From positions 1 through 18,578 of the forward strand of contig WFRT01000343.1 of NCBI GenBank assembly GCA_015486445.1: a DNA stretch of 18,578 nucleotides, read 5' to 3'. Positions 6,756 through 14,859 of this stretch are shown here, in pieces. Numbering within the stretch: position 1 is the first letter of the stretch; each line of letters starts with the position of its first letter. The translations under genes and the position numbers were made by a program. This stretch comes from Pseudomonadota bacterium (GTDB lineage Bacteria > Desulfobacterota > Anaeroferrophillalia > Anaeroferrophillales > Tharpellaceae). The notes below the pieces were generated by a model. That model did no database searches. It was not told the DNA's origin and was given only the letters and a program-made list of their open reading frames with translations.

Positions 6756-8509
6756 CAATTTTCAGGAGTTTGCCGGCCGGCTTTTGCGTTGGAAGCAAAC
6801 TGGATGCGGTAGAGGTGGGCGTATTCGCCCCCCCGGGCCAGGAGCTCGGCGTGGGTGCCCAGTTCGATGATGCGGCCGTCGGCCAGGACCGCGATCCGGT
6901 CGGCGTGGGTGATGGTCGACAGACGGTGGGCGATCACCAGGGTGGTACGACTGCTCATCAGCCGGGTGATGGCTTCCTGGACTTCGCGTTCGGATTCGGT
7001 GTCGAGCGACGAGGTGGCCTCGTCGAGGATCAGGATCGGGGAGTTTTTGAGCAGGGCCCGGGCGATCGAGAGGCGTTGCTGCTGGCCGCCGGAGAGGCGG
7101 ATGCCGTTTTCGCCGATGATCGTATCGTAGCCCTGGGGCAGGGCGCTGATGAATTCGTGGGCGTTGGCCGAGCGGGCCGCGGCGATCATTTCGGCCTCGC
7201 TGATGTCGGTGCGGCCGTAGCAAATGTTGCGGCGGATGGTGTCGTTGAAGAGGATGGTCTGCTGGGAGACGATGGCAATCTGGCGGCGCAGCGATTCCTG
7301 GGTTACCTGGCGAAGGTCGAAATCATCGATTGTAATTTTCCCCGACCGGGGATCGTAGAAGCGGGGCAGCAGGTTGACCAGGGTGCTCTTGCCGCTGCCG
7401 CTGCGGCCGACCAGGGCCACGGTTTCGCCCTTGTCGATGGTCAGCGAAACCCCTTGCAGGACCGGTTCATCCTTCTTATAGGAAAAGAAGACGTTTTCAT
7501 ACCGGATCCGGCGGCTGAAGGGCGGCAGGTCGACGGCCTCGGGGGCATCGGTGATCTCGGAACGGGTGTCGAGCAGCTGGAAGACCCGGGTGCCGGCGGC
7601 CAGAGCTTCCTGGACCTGGTTGTTGCTCCGGTTGAGACTGCGGATTGGCCCGTAGAGCATGAACAGGGCGGTCATGAAAGAGAAGAAGCTGCCCGGGGTG
7701 GTGTGGCCGCTGATCACCTGGCTGCCGCCGTACCAGATGACTGCCGCCGCGGCCAGCCCGCCGAAGGTCTCGGAAATCGGAGCCGTCAGGGCCTTGACCC
7801 GGAGCCGCTTGATCATCAGGTCGAAAAGTCTCTCGTTGATCCGGGTGAACTCCCGCCGGTTGTACTCCTCCATCGTGAAAGCCTTGATGATGCGGATGCC
7901 GCTGAAGGTCTCCTGGAGGAAGGAGGAGATTTCCGCCACCTGGGAGAGGCCCTTGCGGCTGAAGCGGCGCAGCCGGCGGCTGTACTTGATGATCGGCATA
8001 AAGAGCAGAGGCAGGATGATCAGCGAGATCAGCGCCAGTTTCCAGTCCCGGTAAAAAAGCACGCCGATCAGGCCCAGCGCCGTAATGACGTCTTTCAGGA
8101 GACCGGCGACGACACTTGAGACCGAGCGCCGGATCATCGCTATATCGTAGATGACGCGGGCCGTCAGGGTGCCGCTGGCATGTTCGGTGAAGAAGGAGAG
8201 CGGCAGGGTCTGCAGATGGAAGAAAACCTCTTCCCGGATATTGGTGACGATGCGGTTGCCGACGTAGCCGATGAAGTAGGCCTGCAGGTAGTTGGCGGCG
8301 CCCTTGACCAGGTAGAGGGTGACCAGGGCCAGGGGCAGGAGCTTGAGCATCATCTCGTTTTTCTGCAGGAAGATGTCGTCTAAAGCAGGCTTGACCAGGA
8401 AGGCGACGGCCGAAGTCAGCAGTGAATAGATCACCATGAAGACGAAAGAGAGCAGCAGCGGCAGCCACAGCGGCTTGATGTAGTTGAGCAGGCGGCGGTA
8501 GTTGTTCAT
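6755..8509 (-). CDS. msbA: Lipid A export ABC transporter, permease/ATPase (MsbA)
   Basis: Inner-membrane half-transporter of 584 residues that, as a homodimer, flips core-lipid A from the cytoplasmic to the periplasmic face. The N-terminal six-helix exporter domain spans about residues 15-310. The ATPase domain has Walker A GRSGSGKST (368-376), a Q-loop Gln at 416-417, signature LSGGQQQR (472-479), Walker B ILILDEATSSLD (492-503) and the H-loop His528. All ATPase motifs are intact. The ATG overlaps the lpxB stop codon by 4 bases (ATGA at 8506-8509), indicating translational coupling. MsbA-type exporters resemble drug exporters, but placement directly after lpxB supports lipid A as the substrate. 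It is the last gene of the operon and runs into the bidirectional terminator. Confidence 0.92.
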   Translation of the reverse strand: MNNYRRLLNYIKPLWLPLLLSFVFMVIYSLLTSAVAFLVKPALDDIFLQKNEMMLKLLPLALVTLYLVKGAANYLQAYFIGYVGNRIVTNIREEVFFHLQTLPLSFFTEHASGTLTARVIYDIAMIRRSVSSVVAGLLKDVITALGLIGVLFYRDWKLALISLIILPLLFMPIIKYSRRLRRFSRKGLSQVAEISSFLQETFSGIRIIKAFTMEEYNRREFTRINERLFDLMIKRLRVKALTAPISETFGGLAAAAVIWYGGSQVISGHTTPGSFFSFMTALFMLYGPIRSLNRSNNQVQEALAAGTRVFQLLDTRSEITDAPEAVDLPPFSRRIRYENVFFSYKKDEPVLQGVSLTIDKGETVALVGRSGSGKSTLVNLLPRFYDPRSGKITIDDFDLRQVTQESLRRQIAIVSQQTILFNDTIRRNICYGRTDISEAEMIAAARSANAHEFISALPQGYDTIIGENGIRLSGGQQQRLSIARALLKNSPILILDEATSSLDTESEREVQEAITRLMSSRTTLVIAHRLSTITHADRIAVLADGRIIELGTHAELLARGGEYAHLYRIQFASNAKAGRQTPEN

Positions 8510-9636
8510 CGTTCGGACAATGTTTTAAGGATGGCGTCGACCGCCCGCCCGGCCCCTCCGGGGCGGCCCAGGCGGCTTTTTATCCGGCGCAGTTCCCGGA
8601 TGGTTGCGGCTCGGACCCGGGGATCGTCGAAACTGCGGCGCATGGCGGCGCTGACAACCTCCGGCCGGGCTTCGTGCTGGATCAGCTCGGGGACGATCTC
8701 TTTTCCCGCGATCAGGTTGACGAGGCTGATGAAAGGTACCGAAATCAGTCTCCGCCCCAGTTCGTAGGAGAGCTGGTTGACCTTGTAGATCACGATCATC
8801 GGGACCTCGGCGAGCGCGGTCTCCAGGGTTGCGGTGCCCGAGGCGACCAGGGCTGCGGAAACCTTTTCCAGGGTTCGGACCAGCGGTTCCTGGACAATCT
8901 CGACCTTACGGTCCAATCCGGCGGGTATGAAACCCGAAATGAATTCCGGGTCGACCGAGGGGGCGGCCGGAATGATGAAGCGGCAGCCGGGATGGCGGCG
9001 GAGATAGAGCCGGGCTGCGGTCAGCATCAGCGGCAGCAGACGCTTGATTTCTCCGCGGCGGCTGCCGGGAACCAGGGCCAGGGTGTTTTCCTTGGTCTTT
9101 TCGGGCCGGGGGGAAAAATCGGCGAAGGCATCGAGCAGGGGATGGCCGACGTATTCGGCTTCCACCCCCTGGCGGCGGTAGAACTCCTCCTCGAAGGGAA
9201 GAATGACGAGGATTTTTTTCACCAGCCGGTTGATCTGCCGGATCCGGCCGCGCCGCCAGGCCCAGACCTGGGGGCTGATGTAATAGACAATCGGGATTCC
9301 CAGGCGCCCGGCACAGGGGGCCACGAGATTGAGGTTGAAGTCGGGAAAGTCGATCAGGACCAGCAGGTCGGGCCGTTGGCGGCGCAGGTGCCGGCAGATG
9401 CTCTGGCGGCCTTTCCAGATTTCCGGCAGGCGGCCCAGGACTTCAAGAATGCCGACTACCGCGAGCCGTTCCGAGGCGAAAACCATTTCGACCCCGGCCT
9501 CCTGCATCAGCCGACCGCCGATTCCCGATATCCTGATTCCGGGTTCTTTCTGTCGCAGGGCCCTGACCAGGTTGGCGCCGTGAAAATCACCGGAATCCTC
9601 ACCGGCGACGATGGCCAGGTGCAGGGGCGGTTTCAT
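8506..9636 (-). CDS. lpxB: Lipid-A-disaccharide synthase
   Basis: Family-19 glycosyltransferase that condenses UDP-2,3-diacylglucosamine with lipid X to give the lipid A disaccharide; peripheral at the inner membrane. The protein has 376 residues from ATG 9636, normal for LpxB. The N-terminal GEDSGD block (12-17) corresponds to GEASGD in E. coli and keeps the key Glu. PDLLVLIDFPDFN carries the conserved Asp, and LVPGSRRGEI carries the conserved Arg of the UDP site. An alternative GTG two codons upstream (9642) exists, but ATG 9636 makes a 4-base ATGA overlap with the preceding gene's stop, matching the overlap at the other end with msbA. LpxB needs products of LpxC, LpxD and a UDP-diacylglucosamine hydrolase (LpxH/I), none of which is in this window. 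Confidence 0.95.
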   Translation of the reverse strand: MKPPLHLAIVAGEDSGDFHGANLVRALRQKEPGIRISGIGGRLMQEAGVEMVFASERLAVVGILEVLGRLPEIWKGRQSICRHLRRQRPDLLVLIDFPDFNLNLVAPCAGRLGIPIVYYISPQVWAWRRGRIRQINRLVKKILVILPFEEEFYRRQGVEAEYVGHPLLDAFADFSPRPEKTKENTLALVPGSRRGEIKRLLPLMLTAARLYLRRHPGCRFIIPAAPSVDPEFISGFIPAGLDRKVEIVQEPLVRTLEKVSAALVASGTATLETALAEVPMIVIYKVNQLSYELGRRLISVPFISLVNLIAGKEIVPELIQHEARPEVVSAAMRRSFDDPRVRAATIRELRRIKSRLGRPGGAGRAVDAILKTLSER

Positions 9637-10586
9637 AGCCACTCGGATTGCTGTTGGCGGATGACCTCCTTGACGCGGATCGCCGAACGCAGGACCCTGA
9701 GCCCGTCTTCTCCACTGACTTCGGGAGCTTTGCGCTCGCGGACGGCGGCAATGAAATCTTCGATTTCAAGCCGCAGGCTGTCACCCTTGGGGAATTTTAC
9801 TTCCCGGGCCGTGACCCGGGGCAGCGGGCTGCCGTCGGCCGGAGCTTTACGGTGGCAGATGGTGGCCGAGAAGTTACTGAAATCGAGCGAGAAATAGCCG
9901 TCGGGCTGAAATATCCGGATGCGTCTTTCCTGGTTCAGGGAGACCCGGCTGGCCGTCAGGTTGGCGACGGCGCCGCTGGCGAAATGGATGCGCACGTTGG
10001 CGATGTCGGTCTGCTGCGAGATGACCGGCACGCCGACGGCGTCGATACTGGTTATCGGGCTGTTGGTGATTTCGTGGACCAGGTCCAGGTCGTGGATCAT
10101 GAGGTCCAGGATGACGTCGATGTCGAGGCTGCGGAAACTGAAGGGCGAGAGCCGGTGGACTTCGATGAAGCGGGGAGATTTCAGGTGTTTGCGGCTTTCC
10201 GTGAAGACCGGGTTGAAACGTTCGAGCAGGCCGACCTGGAGGATGCGGTTTCGCTCCCGGGCCAGCTCTACCAGGATTTCGGCTTCGTTGACGGTGGTCG
10301 TGATCGGTTTTTCGACCAATACGTCTAGGCCGCTTTCCAGGGCCTGGCGGGTGATGGCGAAGTGGCTGGTGGTCGGGGTCGCAATCGATACCGCCTGGCA
10401 CTTTTGGAAAAGTTCGTCCAGCCCGCCGGCCACCGGCACTCCGAGTTCGTTGCCAACCTTTTGCGCCTGGCCGGGATCGATGTCATGAATCCCGACCAGT
10501 TCAACCCCGGCCGCCTGTTGGTATTTTTCAGCGTGGAAGCGGCCCAGGTGGCCGACGCCGACGACCCCGATCCGGATATCCTTCAT
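9633..10586 (-). CDS. Gfo/Idh/MocA-family oxidoreductase in the lipid A operon (GnnA-like)
   Basis: NAD(P)-dependent sugar oxidoreductase fold, 317 residues from ATG 10586. The N-terminal Rossmann motif GVGHLG is at residues 10-15, the family EKP motif is at 92-94 (VEKPIT), and a catalytic-type block IHDLDLVHE lies around 164-172. Placement between lpxA and lpxB matches gnnA of Acidithiobacillus, whose product oxidises the 3-hydroxyl of UDP-GlcNAc so that GnnB can install an amine, giving lipid A with extra amide-linked acyl chains. No GnnB-type aminotransferase is in this window, so the function is inferred from family and position only. I prefer ATG 10586 (protein begins MKDIRIGVVGVG; GGAGA upstream; 5 bases after the lpxA stop). 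ATG 10607 would overlap lpxA by 16 bases. It overlaps lpxB by 4 bases. Confidence 0.85.
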   Translation of the reverse strand: MKDIRIGVVGVGHLGRFHAEKYQQAAGVELVGIHDIDPGQAQKVGNELGVPVAGGLDELFQKCQAVSIATPTTSHFAITRQALESGLDVLVEKPITTTVNEAEILVELARERNRILQVGLLERFNPVFTESRKHLKSPRFIEVHRLSPFSFRSLDIDVILDLMIHDLDLVHEITNSPITSIDAVGVPVISQQTDIANVRIHFASGAVANLTASRVSLNQERRIRIFQPDGYFSLDFSNFSATICHRKAPADGSPLPRVTAREVKFPKGDSLRLEIEDFIAAVRERKAPEVSGEDGLRVLRSAIRVKEVIRQQQSEWL

Positions 10587-10591
10587 CGTCG

Positions 10592-11374
10592 TTATTTTCT
10601 CCGGCATACGCCCCGCTTGGATTGTCTTATGAAGTCCAGCATGTGGCGGACCTCGGGGATCGGTTCGACCTCTTTTTCAACCCGTTCCAGGGCCTGGTTC
10701 AGGGGGCCCGGGGTCCGGAAGATGATGCGATAGGCCTGGTTCAGAATTCTCAGGGTCTCGGGGTTGAAGTTGTGTCTTTTCAGACCTTCCCGGTTGAGTC
10801 CGTAGAGTTTGGTGTGGTTGCCGTTGGCGAGAACGTAGGGAGGAATGTCCTGGGACACCCCGGAAGCCCCGCCGATGAAGGCGTAGGCCCCGATCCGGCA
10901 AAACTGGTGGACGGCGCTCAACCCTCCGATGATGGCGTGGTCTTCGACCTCGCTGTGGCCGCCGAAAGTCGCCCCGTTGGAAAGAATGATGTGATTGCCG
11001 AACTGGCAGTCATGGGCGATGTGGGAGTAGGCCATGATGAAATTGTAGGAGCCGATCCGGGTGACGCCGCCGCCGCCCTCGGTCCCCCGGCTGATGGTGG
11101 CGTACTCCCGGACCACGGTCTGGTCGCCGATGACCAGTTCCGAGGTGCCCTCGCGATGCTTGAGGTCCTGGGGGTCGGTGCCGACCAAGGCGTAAGGGTA
11201 GATCCGGCAGCCGGAACCGATCTCGGTTTTCCCCTTGACCGTGGCGTGGTGCTCGATGATGCTGCCCGGGCCGATCGAGACCTCGCCTTCGATGACGGCG
11301 TAAGGGCCGATGACAACCTCGTCGGCAATCACGGCCTCATCGGAGATGACCGCGGCTGGGTGAATCTTTGCCAT
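10592..11374 (-). CDS. lpxA: Acyl-ACP--UDP-N-acetylglucosamine O-acyltransferase (LpxA)
   Basis: First lipid A enzyme: moves a 3-hydroxyacyl chain from ACP to the sugar 3-position of UDP-GlcNAc (or to an amine on UDP-GlcNAc3N in some species). The 260 residues match E. coli LpxA (262) in length. Hexapeptide repeats of a left-handed beta-helix cover the first two thirds. By eye against E. coli, Asp74 (PQDLK), His122 and catalytic His125 (SHIAHDC), His144 (GGHSEV), His160 (AVHQF) and the GNH...NREGLKR substrate block are conserved. The Gly that sets the chain-length ruler in E. coli (Gly173) is also kept (IGGASGV), which suggests a long chain such as C14; this is an inference. The start codon has only a weak Shine-Dalgarno. 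It lies 25 bases after fabZ. Confidence 0.96.
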   Translation of the reverse strand: MAKIHPAAVISDEAVIADEVVIGPYAVIEGEVSIGPGSIIEHHATVKGKTEIGSGCRIYPYALVGTDPQDLKHREGTSELVIGDQTVVREYATISRGTEGGGGVTRIGSYNFIMAYSHIAHDCQFGNHIILSNGATFGGHSEVEDHAIIGGLSAVHQFCRIGAYAFIGGASGVSQDIPPYVLANGNHTKLYGLNREGLKRHNFNPETLRILNQAYRIIFRTPGPLNQALERVEKEVEPIPEVRHMLDFIRQSKRGVCRRK

Positions 11375-11399
11375 AATCAGGATAAGCCTTCAGGTCTGT

Positions 11400-11852
11400 T
11401 CACGGGTTGACACTGGCCATCATTTCGGCTTCGCAGACCAGGGTGCCGTCGACCTCGGACCGGCCGTGGAATTTCCAGATGTTGCGGCGCTGGGTAACCA
11501 GGTCGACCCGCATGATCAGGGTGTCGCCCGGCCGCACCGGCTTGCGGAAGCGGGCCTTGTCGACGCTCATGAAGAAAATTTTCAGGTCCGGATTCTCGGA
11601 AATCTTGCAGCCCATGGTTTCGAGGGCGAAAATTCCTCCGGTCTGGGCCATGGCCTCGATGATCATAACCCCGGGCATCACCGGAAAGGTGGGAAAGTGG
11701 CCGCCGAAAAAAGGTTCGTTGATGGTCACGTTCTTGACCCCGGTGATGCCTTTTTTGGGGGTCATGTCGATAATCTTGTCGACCAGGAGAAAAGGATAGC
11801 GATGCGGCATTATCCGCATGATCTGGTCAATGTCCAAAAGCGGTGCTGACAT
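11400..11852 (-). CDS. fabZ: 3-hydroxyacyl-[ACP] dehydratase FabZ
   Basis: Hot-dog-fold dehydratase of 150 residues that removes water from 3-hydroxyacyl-ACP in fatty acid elongation. It competes with LpxA for the same hydroxyacyl-ACP pool. The blocks HRYPFLLVD (17-25) and FFGGHFPTFPVMPG (48-61) with catalytic His52, followed by Glu66 in IIEAMAQTGG, are typical. The start is supported by AGGA at 11860-11863, seven bases upstream, overlapping the skp stop codon. In E. coli lpxD sits immediately before fabZ, but here skp does, with a 9-base gap. Confidence 0.96.
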   Translation of the reverse strand: MSAPLLDIDQIMRIMPHRYPFLLVDKIIDMTPKKGITGVKNVTINEPFFGGHFPTFPVMPGVMIIEAMAQTGGIFALETMGCKISENPDLKIFFMSVDKARFRKPVRPGDTLIMRVDLVTQRRNIWKFHGRSEVDGTLVCEAEMMASVNP

Positions 11853-11861
11853 GCCGTAATC

Positions 11862-12407
11862 CTATTTTTTCTTGTGGTTCTTCGCGGCCCATTTGTCATA
11901 GGCCTTGATCAACTCGTCGCTGACATCGTAGGCGCGGTCGGCATAGATGATGCCGCTGCGTTTTTCAAGCAGGAGCTGGAAATGATTGGCCTTGCCGAAC
12001 TCTTCGGTCACGACCTCCAGTTCCTTGAGCATCTTTTTCAGGAACTCGCCCTGCAGGGCTTTCATCTCCTTTTCGGAATCGGAGACGAAGATTTTGAAAT
12101 CACGCACTTTTTTCTGGTATTCGTTCTCTTTTTCCTGGCGTTTTTCCGGGCTCAGCATCATGCCCTGGCTCTCGAGCTCTTCCTTCATCTTGGCGATCTC
12201 CGACTGGCGCTTCTGGAGTTCGCCCCGCAGTTTGTCCTGCCTGGCCTTCATTTTCTGCTTGGCGATCCCACCCTGCTTGGAGAGGGCCATGACCTTCTGC
12301 AGGTCGATGTAGCCGAATTTGAAATTGCTGCCGGCCGCCAGGGAGAGGCTGAAGCTGAAAAACAGCAAACCGGTAATCACCATCATGATCGTTATAAACT
12401 TCTTCAT
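11862..12407 (-). CDS. skp: OmpH/Skp-family periplasmic chaperone
   Basis: Periplasmic chaperone that holds unfolded outer-membrane proteins on their way to the Bam complex. The protein has 181 residues. It has a clear signal peptide, a basic start (MKKF) and a hydrophobic core to about residue 24, with cleavage likely near LAAG. The start of the mature body, FGYIDLQKVM (31-40), is a family hallmark. A long, charged, Lys/Glu/Gln-rich coiled coil of about residues 45-140 forms the expected tentacle arms. The C-terminal strand ends in a lysine-rich tail. AAGGAG at 12416-12421 lies eight bases before the ATG. It sits directly downstream of bamA, as in many proteobacteria. Confidence 0.92.
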   Translation of the reverse strand: MKKFITIMMVITGLLFFSFSLSLAAGSNFKFGYIDLQKVMALSKQGGIAKQKMKARQDKLRGELQKRQSEIAKMKEELESQGMMLSPEKRQEKENEYQKKVRDFKIFVSDSEKEMKALQGEFLKKMLKELEVVTEEFGKANHFQLLLEKRSGIIYADRAYDVSDELIKAYDKWAAKNHKKK

Positions 12408-12499
12408 TGTGCTGGCTCCTTGCGTTTCAAAGGTATCGATATTGAAAGAAATTTGCGCTTAAACTCGATATATATCGTCCGGGGTTCCGGTCACTGCGG
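12408..12499. promoter_or_regulatory. bamA-skp intergenic spacer with AT-rich palindrome
   Basis: This 92-bp gap is the longest within the operon. It contains the 12-base perfect palindrome CGATATATATCG (12466-12477) and the Shine-Dalgarno of skp. No terminator is visible. The AT-rich centre could belong to an internal promoter or a protein-binding site, but I cannot define boxes. Confidence 0.25.
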
Positions 12500-14845
12500 C
12501 TAGAAGAAACTGCCGATGGAAAAATCCCAGACGTTGCTTTTCTCGTCGTCCTCGGGCGACAGGTTGAAACCCCACTCGACCCGCAGTGGACCCATCGGCG
12601 ATTTCCAGCGGATGCCGAAGCCGACGCTCTGGCGCAGGTCGAGGTCAAAGCTTTCATCATCATCGTAGGCCTTGCCGGCATCGTAGAAGACAACCCCCCG
12701 CAGGCCCATGTTTTTGATCAGCGGAAAGATCAATTCACCGCTGAAGATCAGCTCCTTGGTTCCGCCGATGACGTCGCCGTTCTGGTCTTCCGGCCCGGCC
12801 TCGCCGAAATCGAAGCCGCGCACCGTTTTCAAGCCGCCGACATAAAAACGTTCATACAGGGGCAGGTCGTCGCCGTTGTAGCCGTCGGCATAGCCGATGC
12901 GGCTCCAGAAGTGGAAGGCGCTGGACCAGACAAACGGGTAGAACTTGTGCCCCTCCAATATCACCTTGTAGAAATCGTTGTCAAATCCTAAAGGTCCGCC
13001 GGCCAGGACCCCGGTGCCCTTGAGCTTGTAGCCCTTGGTCGGGAAAAGGTAGTTGTTGAGCTTGTTGCGGGAAATGGTGAAAAACATCTGGCTCGTGGTA
13101 GTGGTGCCTTCCTGGTCTTGGATATATTCCGAGGCGTCGTAGCCGATGTTGGAGACCTCGACTTTTTCCAGGCTGTAGCCCAGGGACCAGCTGGTGTATT
13201 CGTCGATCGGCTTGCCGATATGAGCCCGGAATCCCCGCTGCACGGTGTCGTAGGCATCGTACTGATACTCTTCGTTGTAGATGTTGAAGCCGGCGCTCAT
13301 GTTCATATCGAGAAACCAGGGATCGGTAACGCCGATGTTGTAGAAGTGCCGGCTGGCCGAAAGCTCGACGTTGAAAGTCAGGTTGAGCCCTTTACCCAGC
13401 CAGTTGCTCTGGGTAACGTTGGCCACGCCGATGATGCTGTCGACCGAACTGTAGCCCAGGCCGACGCTGAAGGTCCCGGTTGAACCCTCGGTTACATCGA
13501 CCTTGACGTCGATGGTTTTTTCGTCCTTCTGCTCGGTCTGGATGTCGGCTTCCGAGAAGAACTGAGTGTTGTTGATGCGCTCCCGGCTGCGTTTCAGGGC
13601 CGAGGCACTGAAAAGATCGCCCTCGGCAAACCTCAACTCCCGGCGGATGACCTTGTCGCGGGTCTTGGTGTTGCCGCTGATTGAGATGCGGCCGAAGAAG
13701 AACTTGGTACCCCGGTTGACATGGTAGGCGACGTCGACGGTCCGCTTCTTGGGGTCGATATGCGTCCGGGGATCGATGTCGACATAGGCGTAGCCGCGGT
13801 CGGCATAGTAGTTGGAAAGGGTCTCAATGTCTTTTTGCAGGTTGACGTTGCTGAAGGTCTTGCCGGGCTTGCTTTTTAAGATCTTGAGCAGGTTGTTGAG
13901 AACCTCGGGCTCGCTTTCGGGGTCGACGATCTCTATTTTGCCCATGTTGAAGACCGGTCCCTCTTCGATGTCGAAATCGAGATAGATCCACTTGCGGTTG
14001 TCGTCGAGGGTGATTTTGGGCTTGCTTATCCTGACCTGGACGTACCCCTTGCTCAGATAGAAGGACTTGAGCAGCTTGACGTCATTTTCAAGCTGGTCCT
14101 TCTTGAGGATGCCGTCGTCGGTCAGCCAGGAGAGGAAGAAGCTGTAGGTTTTGGTCTGGATTTTCCGGTGCAGGGTCCAGCTGCTGAACTCCTTGTTGCC
14201 GTGAAAGCGAATCTCCTTGACGTAGCATTTGGGTCCTTCATCGATGTCGAAGATGATCTTGACCCGTTTTTTCCCGCTTTTGACCGTGGCGACCTTGACC
14301 CGGACCGAATAGAAGCCCTTGTCGCGGTAGAGGGCCCTGATCTTTTCCCGGCTTTCTTCGAGTTTTGCCTCGTTCAGCAGGCTGAAAGTGTGCAGGGTTA
14401 TCTCTTTCAAAAGCTCCTTGCGTTCCACCTCCTTGTTGCCCTTGATGACAATGGCGCTGATGGTCGGCTTCTCGACCACGATAACCGCGAGCTCGACCCC
14501 GCGGTCGAGTTTTTTCAGGTTGACCATGATATCGTCGAAGAGGCCGAGCCCGTACAGGGCGGTGATATCCCGGTCGAGAACGGACGGGGAGAAAGGCTCC
14601 CCGGTTTTGGTTTTCATGGTCGAGGTGATGGTGTCCCGGGTGACCTTCTGGTTGCCGAGGATCACGATTTTGCTTACCGTCAGTCCGCTGAATCCTTCCC
14701 CGGCTACGGCCGCCGGGATGACTGACAGCAGGTAGACGAGGGCCAGGACGGCAAGCAGCGCGGCCAGGGCCGGCCGGGAAGTTTGCGGCCGGCGCCGGCC
14801 GGGACCGGAGGGTGCCGGGGGAGATGTTTGAAGGTATGTAGGCAT
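12500..14845 (-). CDS. bamA: Outer membrane protein assembly factor BamA
   Basis: Omp85-family core of the Bam complex, which inserts beta-barrel proteins into the outer membrane. The protein has 781 residues. An unusually long, Pro/Arg-rich N-region (1-25) precedes a hydrophobic signal core (about 26-45) with cleavage likely at AVAGEG. Five POTRA domains follow (about 53-126, 127-204, 205-296, 297-381 and 382-454), each ending in the typical EGP/RGT-like turn. The 16-strand barrel runs from about 455 to 781, with the VRGF motif at 675-678 and a terminal Phe as the outer-membrane signature. The ATG at 14845 has no good Shine-Dalgarno. It lies 14 bases after the lolD stop, so reinitiation or coupling is likely. 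No other start would keep the signal peptide. Confidence 0.96.
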   Translation of the reverse strand: MPTYLQTSPPAPSGPGRRRPQTSRPALAALLAVLALVYLLSVIPAAVAGEGFSGLTVSKIVILGNQKVTRDTITSTMKTKTGEPFSPSVLDRDITALYGLGLFDDIMVNLKKLDRGVELAVIVVEKPTISAIVIKGNKEVERKELLKEITLHTFSLLNEAKLEESREKIRALYRDKGFYSVRVKVATVKSGKKRVKIIFDIDEGPKCYVKEIRFHGNKEFSSWTLHRKIQTKTYSFFLSWLTDDGILKKDQLENDVKLLKSFYLSKGYVQVRISKPKITLDDNRKWIYLDFDIEEGPVFNMGKIEIVDPESEPEVLNNLLKILKSKPGKTFSNVNLQKDIETLSNYYADRGYAYVDIDPRTHIDPKKRTVDVAYHVNRGTKFFFGRISISGNTKTRDKVIRRELRFAEGDLFSASALKRSRERINNTQFFSEADIQTEQKDEKTIDVKVDVTEGSTGTFSVGLGYSSVDSIIGVANVTQSNWLGKGLNLTFNVELSASRHFYNIGVTDPWFLDMNMSAGFNIYNEEYQYDAYDTVQRGFRAHIGKPIDEYTSWSLGYSLEKVEVSNIGYDASEYIQDQEGTTTTSQMFFTISRNKLNNYLFPTKGYKLKGTGVLAGGPLGFDNDFYKVILEGHKFYPFVWSSAFHFWSRIGYADGYNGDDLPLYERFYVGGLKTVRGFDFGEAGPEDQNGDVIGGTKELIFSGELIFPLIKNMGLRGVVFYDAGKAYDDDESFDLDLRQSVGFGIRWKSPMGPLRVEWGFNLSPEDDEKSNVWDFSIGSFF

Positions 14846-14859
14846 AAAATATTGTTCAG

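Noticed and set aside
8674..9897. 407-residue open frame on the + strand opposite lpxB and the oxidoreductase gene
   Set aside because: It is antisense to two clear genes, has no family motif, and its composition is that of a complementary-strand shadow. The same holds for the long + frames at 6770-8119, 4596-5720 and 1276-2154.
12478..12495. GGAAC motif upstream of skp as a sigma-E -35 box
   Set aside because: The GGAAC lies on the correct strand, but no matching -10 sequence occurs at 15-17 bases, and the hexamer continues CC instead of TT.
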